This document shows positions 10,714-23,400 of a stretch of 64,000 nucleotides of DNA, piece after piece. The stretch is from Semisulcospira habei (taxonomy: Eukaryota; Mollusca; Gastropoda; Semisulcospiridae). Under the pieces are notes generated by a model, which searched no databases, was not told where the DNA came from, and saw only the letters and a program-made list of their open reading frames with translations. The position numbers and the translations under genes were made by a program. The DNA is taken from assembly GCA_036245525.1 (NCBI GenBank), contig BTPG01000005.1, forward strand, positions 116,153,006 through 116,217,005. Direction: 5' to 3'. Within the stretch, counting starts at the first letter, position 1. Each line of letters begins with the position of its first letter.

Positions 10714-10943
10714 TATAAGATGAATGTTGAGTGTTACTATTATTTTGTGTATATAATTTTTTAAATTTTATTATTATTATTATTATTATTTTTTTTTTTT
10801 GAACATTATTGTTGCATGAAATAATGTGTGTAAATATACTGTCTTGTAGATGTTAGCAACGGCAAGTTTGTAAAATGACGATTTGTTTCTGTCAAAACTT
10901 TTTACCGTTGATAAATAAAGTTTCATCATCATCATCATCATCT
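10600..10943 (+). repeat. LINE-1 3' UTR with microsatellites
   Basis: Holds a (TG)n tract (10675-10712), an ATT/T-rich stretch (10772-10800) and AATAAA followed by (TCA)n (10923-10942). The last is taken as the 3' end of LINE-1. Confidence 0.65.
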
Positions 10944-11292
10944 TTTAGCAAAAGCCGCTTCTTCCCGCGAAGGAGAGTTCCTATGTTTCGCTGTCTTATC
11001 CGTAAATCATGCGACAGTATCTTCTGCCTCCAGCAAACAATGTTCTGCAGAATCAGACATTTTGTTTATATTTTTTAACCTGTACAACTAATGGTTCATG
11101 AGCCCCTTACTTTTCTGTGGGGCCCCCTACTTTTACTAACAGGGGACCCGAAGGGCCCCCTACTTTTGAAAAGTATTTTGAACCCTGTGTTGTCTGGCTG
11201 CTGTCTTTTGACTGCTATGATTGATTTAAAGCTTTTAGCATGGGTACAGAAATAATGACGATGCCAACACAACCATTTTATTCTTCTTGCAG
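10944..11292 (+). other. Noncoding stretch / intron upstream of the first visible MDC1-like exon
   Basis: No gene or clear repeat. It contains ordinary AT-rich sequence, a diverged run of CCCCCTACTTTT repeats (11103-11166) and a TTCTTCTTGCAG 3' splice site at 11281-11292. Confidence 0.5.
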
Positions 11293-11496
11293 TGTTCATC
11301 CCCAGCTCCATCAAAGCATGCCAGACACAATTCAGATGAGCCTCAAATGATCTGCCTTCAAAATGGATCCCCTGTTCCCTCTAAACGCAGTGTGAAGGAC
11401 GAGAATAGGGTGTCCTCCCCTTCGCTGCGTCGTTCAACACTGAGCTCCAAGCCCAAAGTTCTCTTTACCGGTGTCATCGATGAACAGGGACAGAAG
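11293..11496 (+). CDS. MDC1: MDC1-like exon a: Ser/Pro linker and start of BRCT1
   Basis: TTCTTCTTGCAG precedes the exon and GTAAGA follows it. 68 codons, phase 0 at both ends if read in this frame. It encodes a polar linker (SSPAPSKHARHNS) and then KPKVLFTGVIDEQGQK, the first BRCT strand with the phosphate-binding Thr. Confidence 0.8.
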
Positions 11497-14400
11497 GTAA
11501 GAAGTCTGTTTGATATCATGTTGCTGGTTAAGTGGGAAGGAGTGAAACCATGCCTCCACTGCGTGTGCTTAAAAAAAAAAAAAACACAAGAGAAACACTC
11601 ATGGGTGACAGTCTTCAGTCCTGGTGGCTGATTAACCCTTATCATTCGAAATACACCAGTGTGTGAAATAAGTTGGACTAAAATAGTTCTAGGGTAGTGC
11701 CAGAATAGCTTGGCGCCTCTAGGCGCCAAGCTATTCTGGCACCACCCTTGAACTAAAGCCATTGGTCTGTATCCTTATCTGTAAGTACTATAATCTAGCT
11801 TGCAAATGGCAGTGTACAAATTTGAAGCTTTTAGCCTCAGTATGATATGGGTTAAGCTTTTGCAAAATCCCAGAAAGCTGAATTTCGGCTTTTAGGTTTG
11901 GACAAAACAGACCATCAGCCACAGGGGCTTATGTCTCTTGCTGGCAATGAATCATGGGGCATAGATAGTCCGTGGACCATTTTCAGTCATTTTAATTTTT
12001 TGCACCGTCGGCTGAAGCTTGTGGGTGGCCAAACAGCTGGTTCAGTTTTGCTATGTGTAAAGCTCTATTACAGAACTGCAGATTTTATCTTAACACATTT
12101 TTTGGCTCACGTGCGAAGCATAAGTGAGTCTATTTATTTTCTCAAAATCATTATCGATGACATTACTACCAGGAAGCTTCGCTTAGCATAATCAATTTTA
12201 GCCCCAAAACTTACTGTGATACTTTCTAAGGGAGGCAATCACTGGTGTGCCATTACAAGGGCACTCCCGAGTGGCCTCCCGTACTACCGTATCCGGTGGC
12301 ACACTCACCCTTTCCTGCCAGTATCTTCGCTTAGCTGAGTCAGACCGGTCCGATGGTAGTTGGTGAATTCTTCTTACGTGGACTTACTGTGAAAAAGAAA
12401 AAAAGAGATGGAAGGAAAGGATTCTTCTGTGTGTGTGTGTGGTTTTGGTGCAAGGATTTGGTGTTGGGTCTTGGGGATTACACACTTAGGACATGACAAG
12501 GTAAAGCTTCGGTTACTAAAGCCTCAGCGGGCCTTATGGTTTTTACCTTGCTTGTATGTAAGGCCAACCGGGAATTCGGACCCTCCAAGGAGGCTTCGAG
12601 CGCTCGCAATGGCCTATTGTCTGTCCTATGTTACAGTGCTCAGGTGAGGACCGGCAACGATTGTGGCGATCGCCTATGGCCTAATGATGTACACAATGTC
12701 TGCCTTCTCTACTCGGGCTGTCCCTCCAGTCGACCTTGCATTTGTTGCGCGGCGTGGAAGGAGGACCATTGGTCGCAGCTGTGGACGTTCTACCGCAGAG
12801 AGAGACCGGTACGTCAGCTGATATCGACCGCAGCCATAGAGATGAAGCAGAGAAATGAAACTTCAGATATCGTGTGCTTGTCGGCGCAAAAGAAGGGGAC
12901 TGCTGCCCCCTCCGGTGCTAATTAATTGAGCTGCCACGTTCCCCAGTGGGCGTTGGGAGTCCACAGGCAGCGGATGAGATTCGCCTTCTCGCATAGCACC
13001 GTTGAGCTCAGAGCTACTTGCATCAAGAATTCCGCTTGTCCGTGGTCCGCCACCTAATGTCAAACAGGCGTGAGAGCTTGGTTTCCCAGCATGGATTTAG
13101 GTCTCGTTCATGCCCTCCTGGCAGGCAGAGAACTCAGGCAGCAGTTGCGGGGAACCACCCCCTGAGCCCGTTGGACCCTCCGGCCTTTGGACAAGACAGC
13201 GCCGGTGTAGGGTCGCAACTTCGAGGCAATGCTCAGAGGGGAATCTGATTAATTCGCCGACAAGACAGGCCATAAGGGATAACCTTCGGGGTTCCTTTTT
13301 CGAGAGAGGAGCCGTAGAGAGCCCTCCACCAGCACTGACAACTGCCTCCGCGGTTGGATGGAGTCAGTGCATATGGCCGACAAGACGGGCTGTCCTTCCG
13401 AGGGCAGGTTTCTGGTATTATACACCCCCGTCTTGGAATCTAGAAGGATGAAAGGCGATCGAAGGATATCACAGCGCACAGATTCGGCGTGTGTAGGACA
13501 CCATACTCATGGTGATGTGTCATCTTCCCTTTCCTCTTCGCCAGATCGGCGGACAGTGCTAACGTGTCACGGCATCGATCTCTGACTACCGCCTTTGGGA
13601 TGGTATGAGTTTAGTCAGTACTTGGCCGATAGACGGGTGGTTCCTGCCGAGGGCAGATGCTGGTACACTACACCCCCGTTTGGCAGACACAGGGAGGATT
13701 GGAAGGCTTCGGGATCCCTACTTCGAGGGTGGAGCCATGGAGAGCGCTTCACCAGCACTGACAACCGCCTCTGCGGTATGGATGGAGTGAGTGAAATGGC
13801 CGACAAGACGGGCTGTCCTTCCGAGGGCAGGTTCTGGTACCGTACACCCCTGTTTTGCAGACACAGGGATTATTGGAAGGAAGATCAGGCCAAGGGAGTT
13901 TCCTTCGGGGTACCTACTTCGATGATGGAGCCATATGAGCGCTCCACCACCTCTGACAACCGCCTCTGCGGTATGGATGGAGTCAGTGAAAATGGCCGAC
14001 AAAATGGGCTGTCCTGCCGAGGGCAGGTGCTGGTGCTATACACCCCCGTCTTGCATACACAGGAATGGATAAAGATCGAAGGAGCGCTCTTGGCGCAGGG
14101 AGACGGCGCGTTTTGGACTCCGTGTTGTGATGATGTCTCATCTATCCCTATCCTCTTCTTCGGATTGGCGGAGAAGTTCAAGCGTGTTGCGGCAACGGAC
14201 CTCGTTCGACACACCGGGCTTCAGGGGCTTCAGCTAGGAACAGCAGATTTTGGGACCAGTCTCGCAGGGTTCGCACGGCAGCAGAGGCGCAGTTGACGAC
14301 AGCGCCGCGTTCACTTGGATGACAGCTTGGACGGAGGTGCCTTTCCCCGGGACATCAACGGAGCTCGCAGTGGCAAACAGCAGCAGATCTTCGGACCAGA

Positions 14401-17400
14401 CTGGCAGGGACCGCTCTTTTGCGTAGACGCAGTTCGACGTCAGCTCCAGGGTTGCTTGTATGACAGCCGTTGGACGGAGCCACCTTTTTCAGGGACACCG
14501 ATGCAGGTCGTCTTCGACAGACAGCAGCAGATCTTCGGGCTGGATTGGCAGGGACCACTCTTCCGCGGAGACGCAGTTCAAGGTCAGTGCCGGGGTTCAC
14601 TCGGTTGACAGCCATTGGATGGAGCCGCCTTTTCAGGGACACCAATGCAGGCCGTGCCGGCAGACTGCAGCAGATCTTTGGGCTGGTTGGCAAGGATCAT
14701 TCTTCCACGGAGACGCAGTTCGAGGTCAGCGCCGGGGATCGCTTGGATGACAGTTTTTGACGGAGGCGCCTTCCCGGGGACACTGATGAATCCGCATCGG
14801 CGATTCGCAGCAGAGCTTCCGGCCTGACTGGCAGGGACCACTCATCCGCAGAGGCGCAGCTTCGACGTCAGCGCCGGAACTAGTCGGATGGCAGCTGATG
14901 GACGGAGGCGGCATCTCTTTGACACCGACGGCTCGGTCCTGGGACCGGCAGTGGCAGCCACTTCTCAGCGTGCGGCAGACGACGAGGAGGTGAGCAGTCT
15001 ACCTTTGTAGGACTAAGTGTCAGCGCTGGTAGAGGACGTTGACCGACCGACTTCTCTTCGTGGGCCGGCATCACTCTCCATCGTGTTCGTGGATGCAGTT
15101 CCGACTTACGCACCTAGTTGGACGAGGCATCCCGTCTCTTCGCATCCTTCTCCCGCCGGAGCACTGCCCCCCGTCACGCATTTGGTAAGTAGGGCCATGG
15201 CGTTGGTCTTCGCTCCACGGCGGCCAAGCACAACAAGTCTCTTCCTCAACTGACAGCTTTTCAGGACCTAGCGGAGGCATTCACACACCTGTGTGCAGAC
15301 AGCTTTGAGAGTAGGTATTCTTCTCAGGCACTCGTGACCAGAGAGGATGGACTCACTTCCACCGGCATTGTTATGCAGGTGCCCTCCAGGCGGTGGACAA
15401 GGGCGCGTTGGTGCAGGCAGGGCACAGCCAGTGGTCTCTGACACTAGGATGGAACAAGAGTCTTCCTGTTTCCGCTTCTCGCTGGTGTGAACGGGGTTTT
15501 GGAGGTGGCAACACAGTCATTAGTCTAGCGTCTGGAGGTCTCCCCTCAGAGGGAGATCAGTTCACAGCTTCACGGGGCGACAGCTGTTCACGGACGACAC
15601 TCGGTTCTGTCGATGGTTTCGAAAGGCCTGGGGAGCTCTTCCAGTCCCCTCTCCCCACCGTGGAAGCATGTGTCCTGGGGACGCGAGTACCGGGAGATTG
15701 GACATGGCGACAGCGTTGCAGGACCTTACAGTAATAGACCATAGAGGTGGTTTGGCGTTCTGACTCCACAGCACTACAGTCGAATCTTCCTCGTACCCAA
15801 GCCGGTGCGGAATGGAGGCCGATCATCGACCTGTTGGCCCTAAACAAGTTCTTTTCGGCGTCACACAGCAGGATGGAGACAGACAGAGCGCTGAGGGCGG
15901 CAGTGCGTCTCCAGGACTTCGCAGTGAGTCTCGACCTAGTGGACGCGTATCTGCATTTTCCAACTCGTTAGGCATCGCGGCGTTCCGGCGCTTCGCCCTT
16001 CTCAGGTTAGTGCCCATTCGGGCTCTACCTTTCGGACTGCCTCAACCCGTGGGTCTTCACTAGGTGGGTAGACCGGGTGATGTCAAGGTTCCTACCAGCA
16101 GCGTATAGCCCGACTTCTTTCAGCTGGATGACCTACTGTTACGAAACCAGTTGGCGAGCACTTGGAGGCCGGCAGAGATTTCCTGCGGGCGATACTTCGT
16201 CGCCTAGGCTCCTTAGTCAACGGAGGCAGGTCCTACGTGGTACCTTCCCGCTGGTTGTCCAGTGAGGTATGGAATTCTTGGCCGTCCTGTTCGAGTAGGA
16301 CTTCCAGTAGGACGGATTCAGGGCAGAGTAGGAGCGTCACTCGGAGCCTTACCTTGGGGCTTGACTTTTAGGCCTGCTAAGCGCGGCAGTGGATCGTCGT
16401 CCCCAAGGCAGACACTTCAACTGGAGGGAGATGAAGCGCTGCGGCTGGTTTCTTTGGGAAGATCGACGTGCACTAGGCCAGTTTTGCTCTTGGAGTGGTC
16501 GCTACGGCCAGATATCTTCCAGCTACCCTGCCCGCGCTGGGGATTTGCCATTGGTCGGTCCATTCATCTAAGATGGAACTACAGGCTTCCTCTGTTCCGG
16601 TTCCGTGAGCCTGGACCGTAGTTGCGGCCTCCATCCTGGGGGGTCGGACCCCTGGTGTAAGTATGATGCTCTCTGTGCTGGGGCCAGAGTTTTGCAGGAG
16701 CACAGGGACAGGAATACAGTACGGAGACTACTGGCGCCTTTCAGCTGGTCCAAGAGTTGGGCCGCCTATCTCTGGTATCGTGCGACGAACCCTTCGCGGG
16801 TTCCTTCCGTGACGAGTATGATGCTCGAGCAGCCAAGGCAACAACTGTTCCAGACCACCCATGCCCAGAGGTACTGATGTTGTACGCGTGGATTGTCCGG
16901 CTTCCCTCTCTGCTAGAGGTTTTCGGGGGTGATGGTGGAAGCGAGCTCTGCAGCCAGGAGGAGCTCCTCTTGTTAGGTCTACGAAGGTAAGTGGCGCATT
17001 CTCTAGTCTTGGTGCACGACGGAGCGGTTTTCCCCCACGGACTTACCAACCCCAGTTGGCCTCGTTCTCGTGGGACGGTTTTTCAGGCAGAACTTAGCGC
17101 CATCACCTTCCGGGATTTCCTGGCGATGGGGGCAGACACTTACCGACACTGGGAAGGTCTTACCCGGGAGCGTGCTACGACTTGGCAGATATGATGTCCC
17201 TTTGAGCTTCTACCATTAGTGCGTTGGTAGACCTTACCAGGAAGCCCTGCTTCCGGTTGCACTTACCACGGCTCCTGCTAGTGAGTTATGTGCTTTCGGT
17301 ACGTCCCTCGTGTCGCCAATGAAGGACCTATGTATCATTACAGCTGCTTATGGACACTGCCTTCTCGGCAAAGAACCGCCTTCCAGCGTCAGCCCCACAA

Positions 17401-20400
17401 GTCGTAATCGTCTGACCCCTCAGGGCGACGGATCAGGCACAGGACTCCTGCCGCAGGACCTCAGGGCTCTTAAGTGTGCCTGCGCAGATCAAAGCCGCTA
17501 CGACTAGGATGCTCGCGCCATTCATGCCCTTGGCTCCGCGCAGACGAGGCATATCGGCAAAGATAATCGCCTTCTGGCTACGTTGGGTGATTCGCTCCCC
17601 ACACAAGAGCTCGGCCAGAGCAAGCCAAACCATGTGCATCTGGACTATAAGGCATGAAGTCTGAACAGTGGCAGTGAGCATCAGTTGACCAATTTTGGGC
17701 AACTGTGGGGTGGCGGATCAAGTCTACTCTCTTCCGCCTTTTCTTACGAGATCTTGGCCTGGCAGAGGACATCTCGGCGGCGCAGCACTCCCTCCTGGCA
17801 CCTCAGGCGCCTTAGGCTCGCCTAGCTAAAATTGTCAGGAGTGGGCGCGTAGGGAGGGGCCTCGATAGTGCGCGCACAGCACGGGCAATGGGAGGTGTTC
17901 TGAAAGCTTGCGGCACCCGCCTCCTATTCGCAATTCCTGGTAGTAATGTCATCGGTAATGATTTTGAGAAAATAAATCAATTTTTCTCTAAAATGTCACG
18001 GCTGTGCAGAACCACACTTTTAATTAGGAGAGGACCAGGGCCACTGAGTGCAATATAAGCCATCTGTGGCACGGCCGGGCGTGGGGGCAATTAGTCATTA
18101 GCGTGCGCCTCTTCAGGCAGAGTGACAGAGCTGTTCATGGTCCTAGAAAGGAGTGCTCTTCCATTACCCTACGCTATGTCTACGTGACGACAGCCGCATA
18201 CCGGCGCACTGCAGCGGAAACGCTGAAAAGTGTTAGTAACTGAACATTCATCACAAAATGCGTTTTTGTCTCAAGAATGTCATAACATGAGTGTAAATTT
18301 GTAGCTGATAAAATTTGCTTTCTTTTCATACTAAACATGCCCATGCTGCTTACTACCAGCACACCTTCAAGAGCATTTACATTTCATATTTGCAATACAA
18401 TAAACATGCACTGACAAAATAAAGTGTTAACTTCAATTTGAAGCTCAATCTGTTGTGCATGTCAGTTTTCTGTGGGATGAAAAGTTGATGTATCTACACA
18501 GCATTCTAGCCTCTACTGTTATACGGCAGTGGAAGTCTGATCAGCCATGATAGTTCAAGGTAGTGCCAAAGTAGTCTGGTGCCTATAGGTGCCAAGCTGC
18601 TTTGGCTCTACCTGTGAACTTTTATCACTGATCCATCTCACACAGCCGTTACTGAAATTAATTGACATGTCTAAAAGTCAAGGAAGTCATTATTAGGTTT
18701 AAATGTACAATGTGCTAAGAGGGGGGGGGGGGGGGTGGTTGTAGGAAATCGGGGTAGTGGCAAGTGCATTAGGTGATTGCACACTTTCATTCATAATGTC
18801 AAGAAATTGTATCATAAGGTACAGTCAAATCCTTATAGGCTGAATTAGTGTCTGAACTGCAAAATGAACTGAGGAGTGAATGTTAACCCATTTAACCCCA
18901 CAGCCACATTTTGGAGGTGTCACGACTATGTACCAGTTGCATGAGATGAATCAACCATGATAATTCAAGGGTAGTGCCAGATTGGCTTGGAGCCATCAGG
19001 TGCCAAACTAATCTGGCACTACCCTTGAATTGTCATGGTTGATCCATCTCCTCCTGTAGGGTGTCATGGTTAAATTTTCTTTGTTGATATTGCTTTACAG
19101 TGCTGTGTATGCATGTAATTTTTTTGTTCTTTACAAACCTTTTATATTGTGTTTATCATATCACAGATGGTAAAGGACTTGGGTGGTGACATGGCACAGT
19201 CCATTGAGGATTGCACACACATCATTACAGACAAGGTGAGAAGGCATTTGTCATATTGTCTAAACACTGTTTGCCCTGGTCACTAGATGGATGAGTACAG
19301 AACTTAATTTGTCAATAATATGCACTTTGAAGGGCATAGCAGAATTGTTTTGTTATATACCAGTATTTCTGTTTTGTGTTTTTAGTTTTTGCTGCAAAAT
19401 GTTATATTTACCACCAGCACGGATTATGTCTTTAACTCATTGAACCTGACGCATGCATTCCCCAAATTGTGGAGACATCATCTAACGACTATGCACCTGT
19501 TGCAGGAGATGGATCGACCATGATAATTCAAGGGTAGTGCCAGATTAGCTTGTCGGCGCCAAGCTGATCTGGCACTACCCTTGAGTTATCATGGTCAATC
19601 CATCTCCTGCTGTAGTGCGTCAGGGCTGAATGGGTTAACACTTTGGCTGTTGAGAACATTACAATGAAGAAACAAACATGCTTAGGAAAGACAGTTACAA
19701 CAGAGTTTATTAATATTTTGCTTTTTCAAAATAGACATACAAACAAGTACATGGTGTAACTTATCTTTTAATGCTGCACTTCCCCCATGACGAAAAGATA
19801 AGTTAACCCTTTTAGCCCTGGGACCCTGCAGCAGGAGATGGATTGATCATGATAATTCAAGGGTAGTGCCAGGTGAGCTTGGCGCCTGAAGGTGCCAAGC
19901 TCATCTGGCACTACCCTTGAATTATCATGATCAATCCATCTCCAACAACTGGTACATAGTCGTTAGACAATGCCACCAAAAGTTTTTGAAATGTGGCCAT
20001 GGGGTTAAGAGGGTTAAAATTATGTACTTGTTTGTATGTCTATTTTGAAAAAAGGGGTTTAACCCAAAATATTAATAAATTATGAGTTAACTGTCTTTTC
20101 TAAGTGTGTTTCTTTCTTTGTTGGGATGTTCTCTGCATTTTACATGCTTGGCAGTCAACGTTTGGGCTTTAGCTGTTGCTAGTGCTTTGTTTCCTCAAAA
20201 CACATTACCGATGACATTACTGTTAGAAATAGTGTCTTAGCTAGCATAATTTCAGCCAAAATTGTTGTGTACCTACATGGCAGGGGAGGCAACAAGGGGC
20301 GCTATAACCTAGCCAGTAACCCAAGTAGCCTCCCTTCCATCCCCATCCGGTCATGCGCCCACTGGATTCCCGCCAGTCTGTTTCTTAATCTTAGCTAGCT

Positions 20401-23400
20401 GTGAACGGTTGTGTACCTACTCTACTGCGCCTCGGCTGTGTACAGTGTGACCTGTCATCTTTGACCTTTGACTTGTTACCGTGTGCTCTGTGCTAGCCTG
20501 GGGTCGGCGAATGAGGACGCCCTTAGCTTGGCCCCGGAAGATTCTGTCTTGGCGTTGCTCCGTGATGACGACTCCAAAGCTTCCAGGCGCTCACGCTCTC
20601 GGGATGACCCTGTGTCGCAGCAGACTACTCTGAGTCATAGGATGGAGACGCTCTGGTCTTCTTGTCTTCCCCGGGAGGACTGCCCGCCTTCCCCTCTGCT
20701 CAAGAGGAAAGCGTCCGCCTCCGTGAATGCCGATCTCCTGACCAAGAGGTTTAAGTCGCTTCCCCAGCCTCCTGGATTCCGGGGCCTGCGCAATGTGTTT
20801 TCCGATCATCTGCGGCAAGGCTCCTTCGGCGACGCGGGGTTCTTCTCCGACGCCGTCAGCATTGGTACACTGGTCACTCGCAAGCCTTCTCCTGCCCCCT
20901 TCCGACGGTGGATTCTCCAGCACTGTCGTTAGCAGGTACCTCTCGTCTGAGTGTTGGCGTCCCCGGCCTGGACAAGATGACTAGCCTGGTTCGTTATGCC
21001 CTCGCCTCGGTGGGGTTCTTGGACCTGGTAACACAAGCTATTGTTCAACGCTTCGAGGAGGCTCGGCAGCCTTCGATCTCTCCAATGTTGGCAGACATTC
21101 TGGTTCTCGCAGTCTCTGGCAACCGCGCAGCATACCACTGCCGTCAACGCCATGGCTGCTGCTGCGAATTGTGACCTGTTGCATCGGGATGCCATACTAC
21201 ACGCCTGCGACCTGCTGACCGAGTTAAAGAAGCAGCTACGACAGGCACCGCTCGGCGGAGAGCTCCTTTTCGGCACTACTTGGCAGGAGGTGAAGGACAC
21301 CAACAAGGATCTCTGGCCCAGCCGCACTGCTCCCTTCTGCTTTCAGGCAACCCGCAACGCTGTGGGTCGCGCCCTGTGGTCCTCCAGACCCGCCACTCGC
21401 CCCTTTACCTCTCGAGGCCGTCTGCCCCCCCCCCCCCCATCCCCCCACCCCACCCGCCACCCCCCCAAACCCCTAAAATGGGTGTATGTGTGCGACATCA
21501 CCCTTCTCAGCTATAAATAACTTAATATCTGATTGGTCGACTGCATCGGTGAGCCGAAGTGAAACGGAGAGATACGAAAGGTAGTGGGGGGTTGGTATTG
21601 TAGTTGTGTGAGGGAGTAAATTGTTTATGTTGCTGCAAAATGAGGTTTGTTATTTGAGGGTGTGGTTGTTTTGTAGTTAAAAAAAAAAGTGTTGTGTTGT
21701 GCTTCCGGGGTGATGTGGTGGGAGGTGATGTCTAGTGGCAAATTTGAGAGCAATATATCTGTGCGCCAGTGACTTGCAATGTTGTATTTGTGCACCAGCA
21801 ACTTGCTTTGAAGTGAAGTGATCGTATGAGTGCGCAGTGTGAGATAGGCTGTACACTTCGGGGGATGCTGCTGTTGTCTTGTGTCCTGCCCGACCTTTTG
21901 TTTGTAGGTTTGTCGGTGTTATGAATGCTTTGGTTTCACCTCCATCTTCTCTTGGATTGTATGCACAAATTGATTGAATGCAAATGACGTCACACAGTCA
22001 GCGTCGTTACGTGCGTTGTCTGCTGCAGTCGGTCGTTTAGTGCACTAAAAAGAGTGCAGGCTTGGATGGGCCATTTTCGGATGTAATGCTAGGACAGAGA
22101 AAGAAACCTAATGTTGCCAAAAAGTGTAATAGTATTTGTGTGAATGCATGCTGTCCGTTTGAGGGAAGGACTGAAAAGTCGAGTGTTGAGCGAAGAGAAA
22201 AGGCGACAATGGGAAAAATATCCAGCACTATACGTTGGAATAGATGCATAACAGTTACGACACGCCGGCTTGTAAATTAAAACACTTTTAACATTAACAA
22301 AAGTTGAGTTAAAAGAGGTTTTAATAAAACTGTTGCCTGACACGCTTCTATAAACAACAGTTTCTTAGTTTTAAACCTTGTACCGCGCCATAAACGCCGC
22401 GATTGCGTCTCAGTCTTAGCTGTCCTATAGAGTGGAATGTGGTACTTGGCCAACTGGATCCATCTGGTGCACTCCAAATGTGAATTTGTGAGTGGTTCGA
22501 CGAGCAACTCGGTGCGCGCCTGTGAAATAACCTACTGATTCCACTGATAATGAAAATCTTTCATTCATAAGAGAGCATTCAGCAGCTCTATAAACCAAAA
22601 GTGATGACCCCCCCCCCCCCTCCCTCCACCCCCTCCCACAACCCCACCCAAACAATCATAATAAAATCAACCAGAGGTATGTTTAGTGATGTATTTTGTT
22701 CACTGTGTGTTGTGTCATTGTTCTTGACAATTTTAATGCAGGAATAAAAAAAGGAATACACATTAAGTTGAAAAAAGAATGACAACAAATAAATGTGGAA
22801 AAGAAGTATCAAATATTCCATGAACTTTACCTTATTACAGACGCCTAATTTTATTAAAATAGTCCATGCTAAAATGAATGATTTGAAGAAGACACCCATT
22901 TTCACTGTAATGCCAGTTTTTGTGTGAGAGGCACCCACTTTATTGATAGAAACCCATTTTTTCTCCATCCAGTGGCTCTGTTTCTAGAAAATGTCTATTT
23001 TATTTTAAGTCGTAGAGCTTAGTTATAAGGTGAGTTCTAATCATTCGCATCAACTCCAGAGCCCTAGAATAAATAGAAATATGGGAACCCATTTTCACAT
23101 AAAACCTCAACCTCAGCCCCTGGGTGTTCACCCGCACCATGGACGCCGTAGTAGCCAGGGCCAGGCGAACGTCTTCGAGCCCCTCTTCGAACTACCTAGA
23201 CGATCTTCTCTTGTGGAACCAGTCGGAGGCCTCCTTGGAGAAGGACCGAGATGCGCTTCTAGATCTGCTCGACAGGCTCGGCTTCCTGGTCAACGCGGGC
23301 AAGTCCGACCTCACCCTGTCTCGCCACTTTGTCCACCTAGGGATGGAGTTTTGCACCACCCTCAATAAAGTGTGGCTTCCGGAGCAGCGAATTCAGAAGT

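Larger units (their letters stand above)
1..10943 (+). mobile_element. LINE-1: CR1/jockey-group non-LTR retrotransposon, twice interrupted
   Basis: One non-LTR retrotransposon can be followed in three pieces: 1-945 (endonuclease), 5116-5740 (N-terminal RT) and 9613-10943 (C-terminal RT and 3' end). The pieces join in protein order once two later insertions are removed. The 3' end has the polyadenylation-like AATAAA just before a TCA microsatellite (10923-10942), a common LINE tail. The 5' end lies outside the window. Frameshifts and stops break every piece, so it is an old, inactive copy. Clade assignment (CR1-like) rests on general motif style only. Confidence 0.85.
12131..17997 (+). mobile_element. 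DIRS element A (degenerate, right ITR missing)
   Basis: The left end TTCTCAAAATCATTATCGATGACATTAC is matched inverted at 17935-17975 (GTAATGTCATCGGTAATG, then ATTTTGAGAAAATAAA), followed by TTTTTCTCTAAAATG. That is the internal complementary region arrangement of DIRS elements, but the right ITR seen in B and C is absent. In order, the interior has gag-like, repetitive, RT, RNase H and tyrosine-recombinase remnants. It sits in the first visible MDC1-like intron. Confidence 0.8.
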
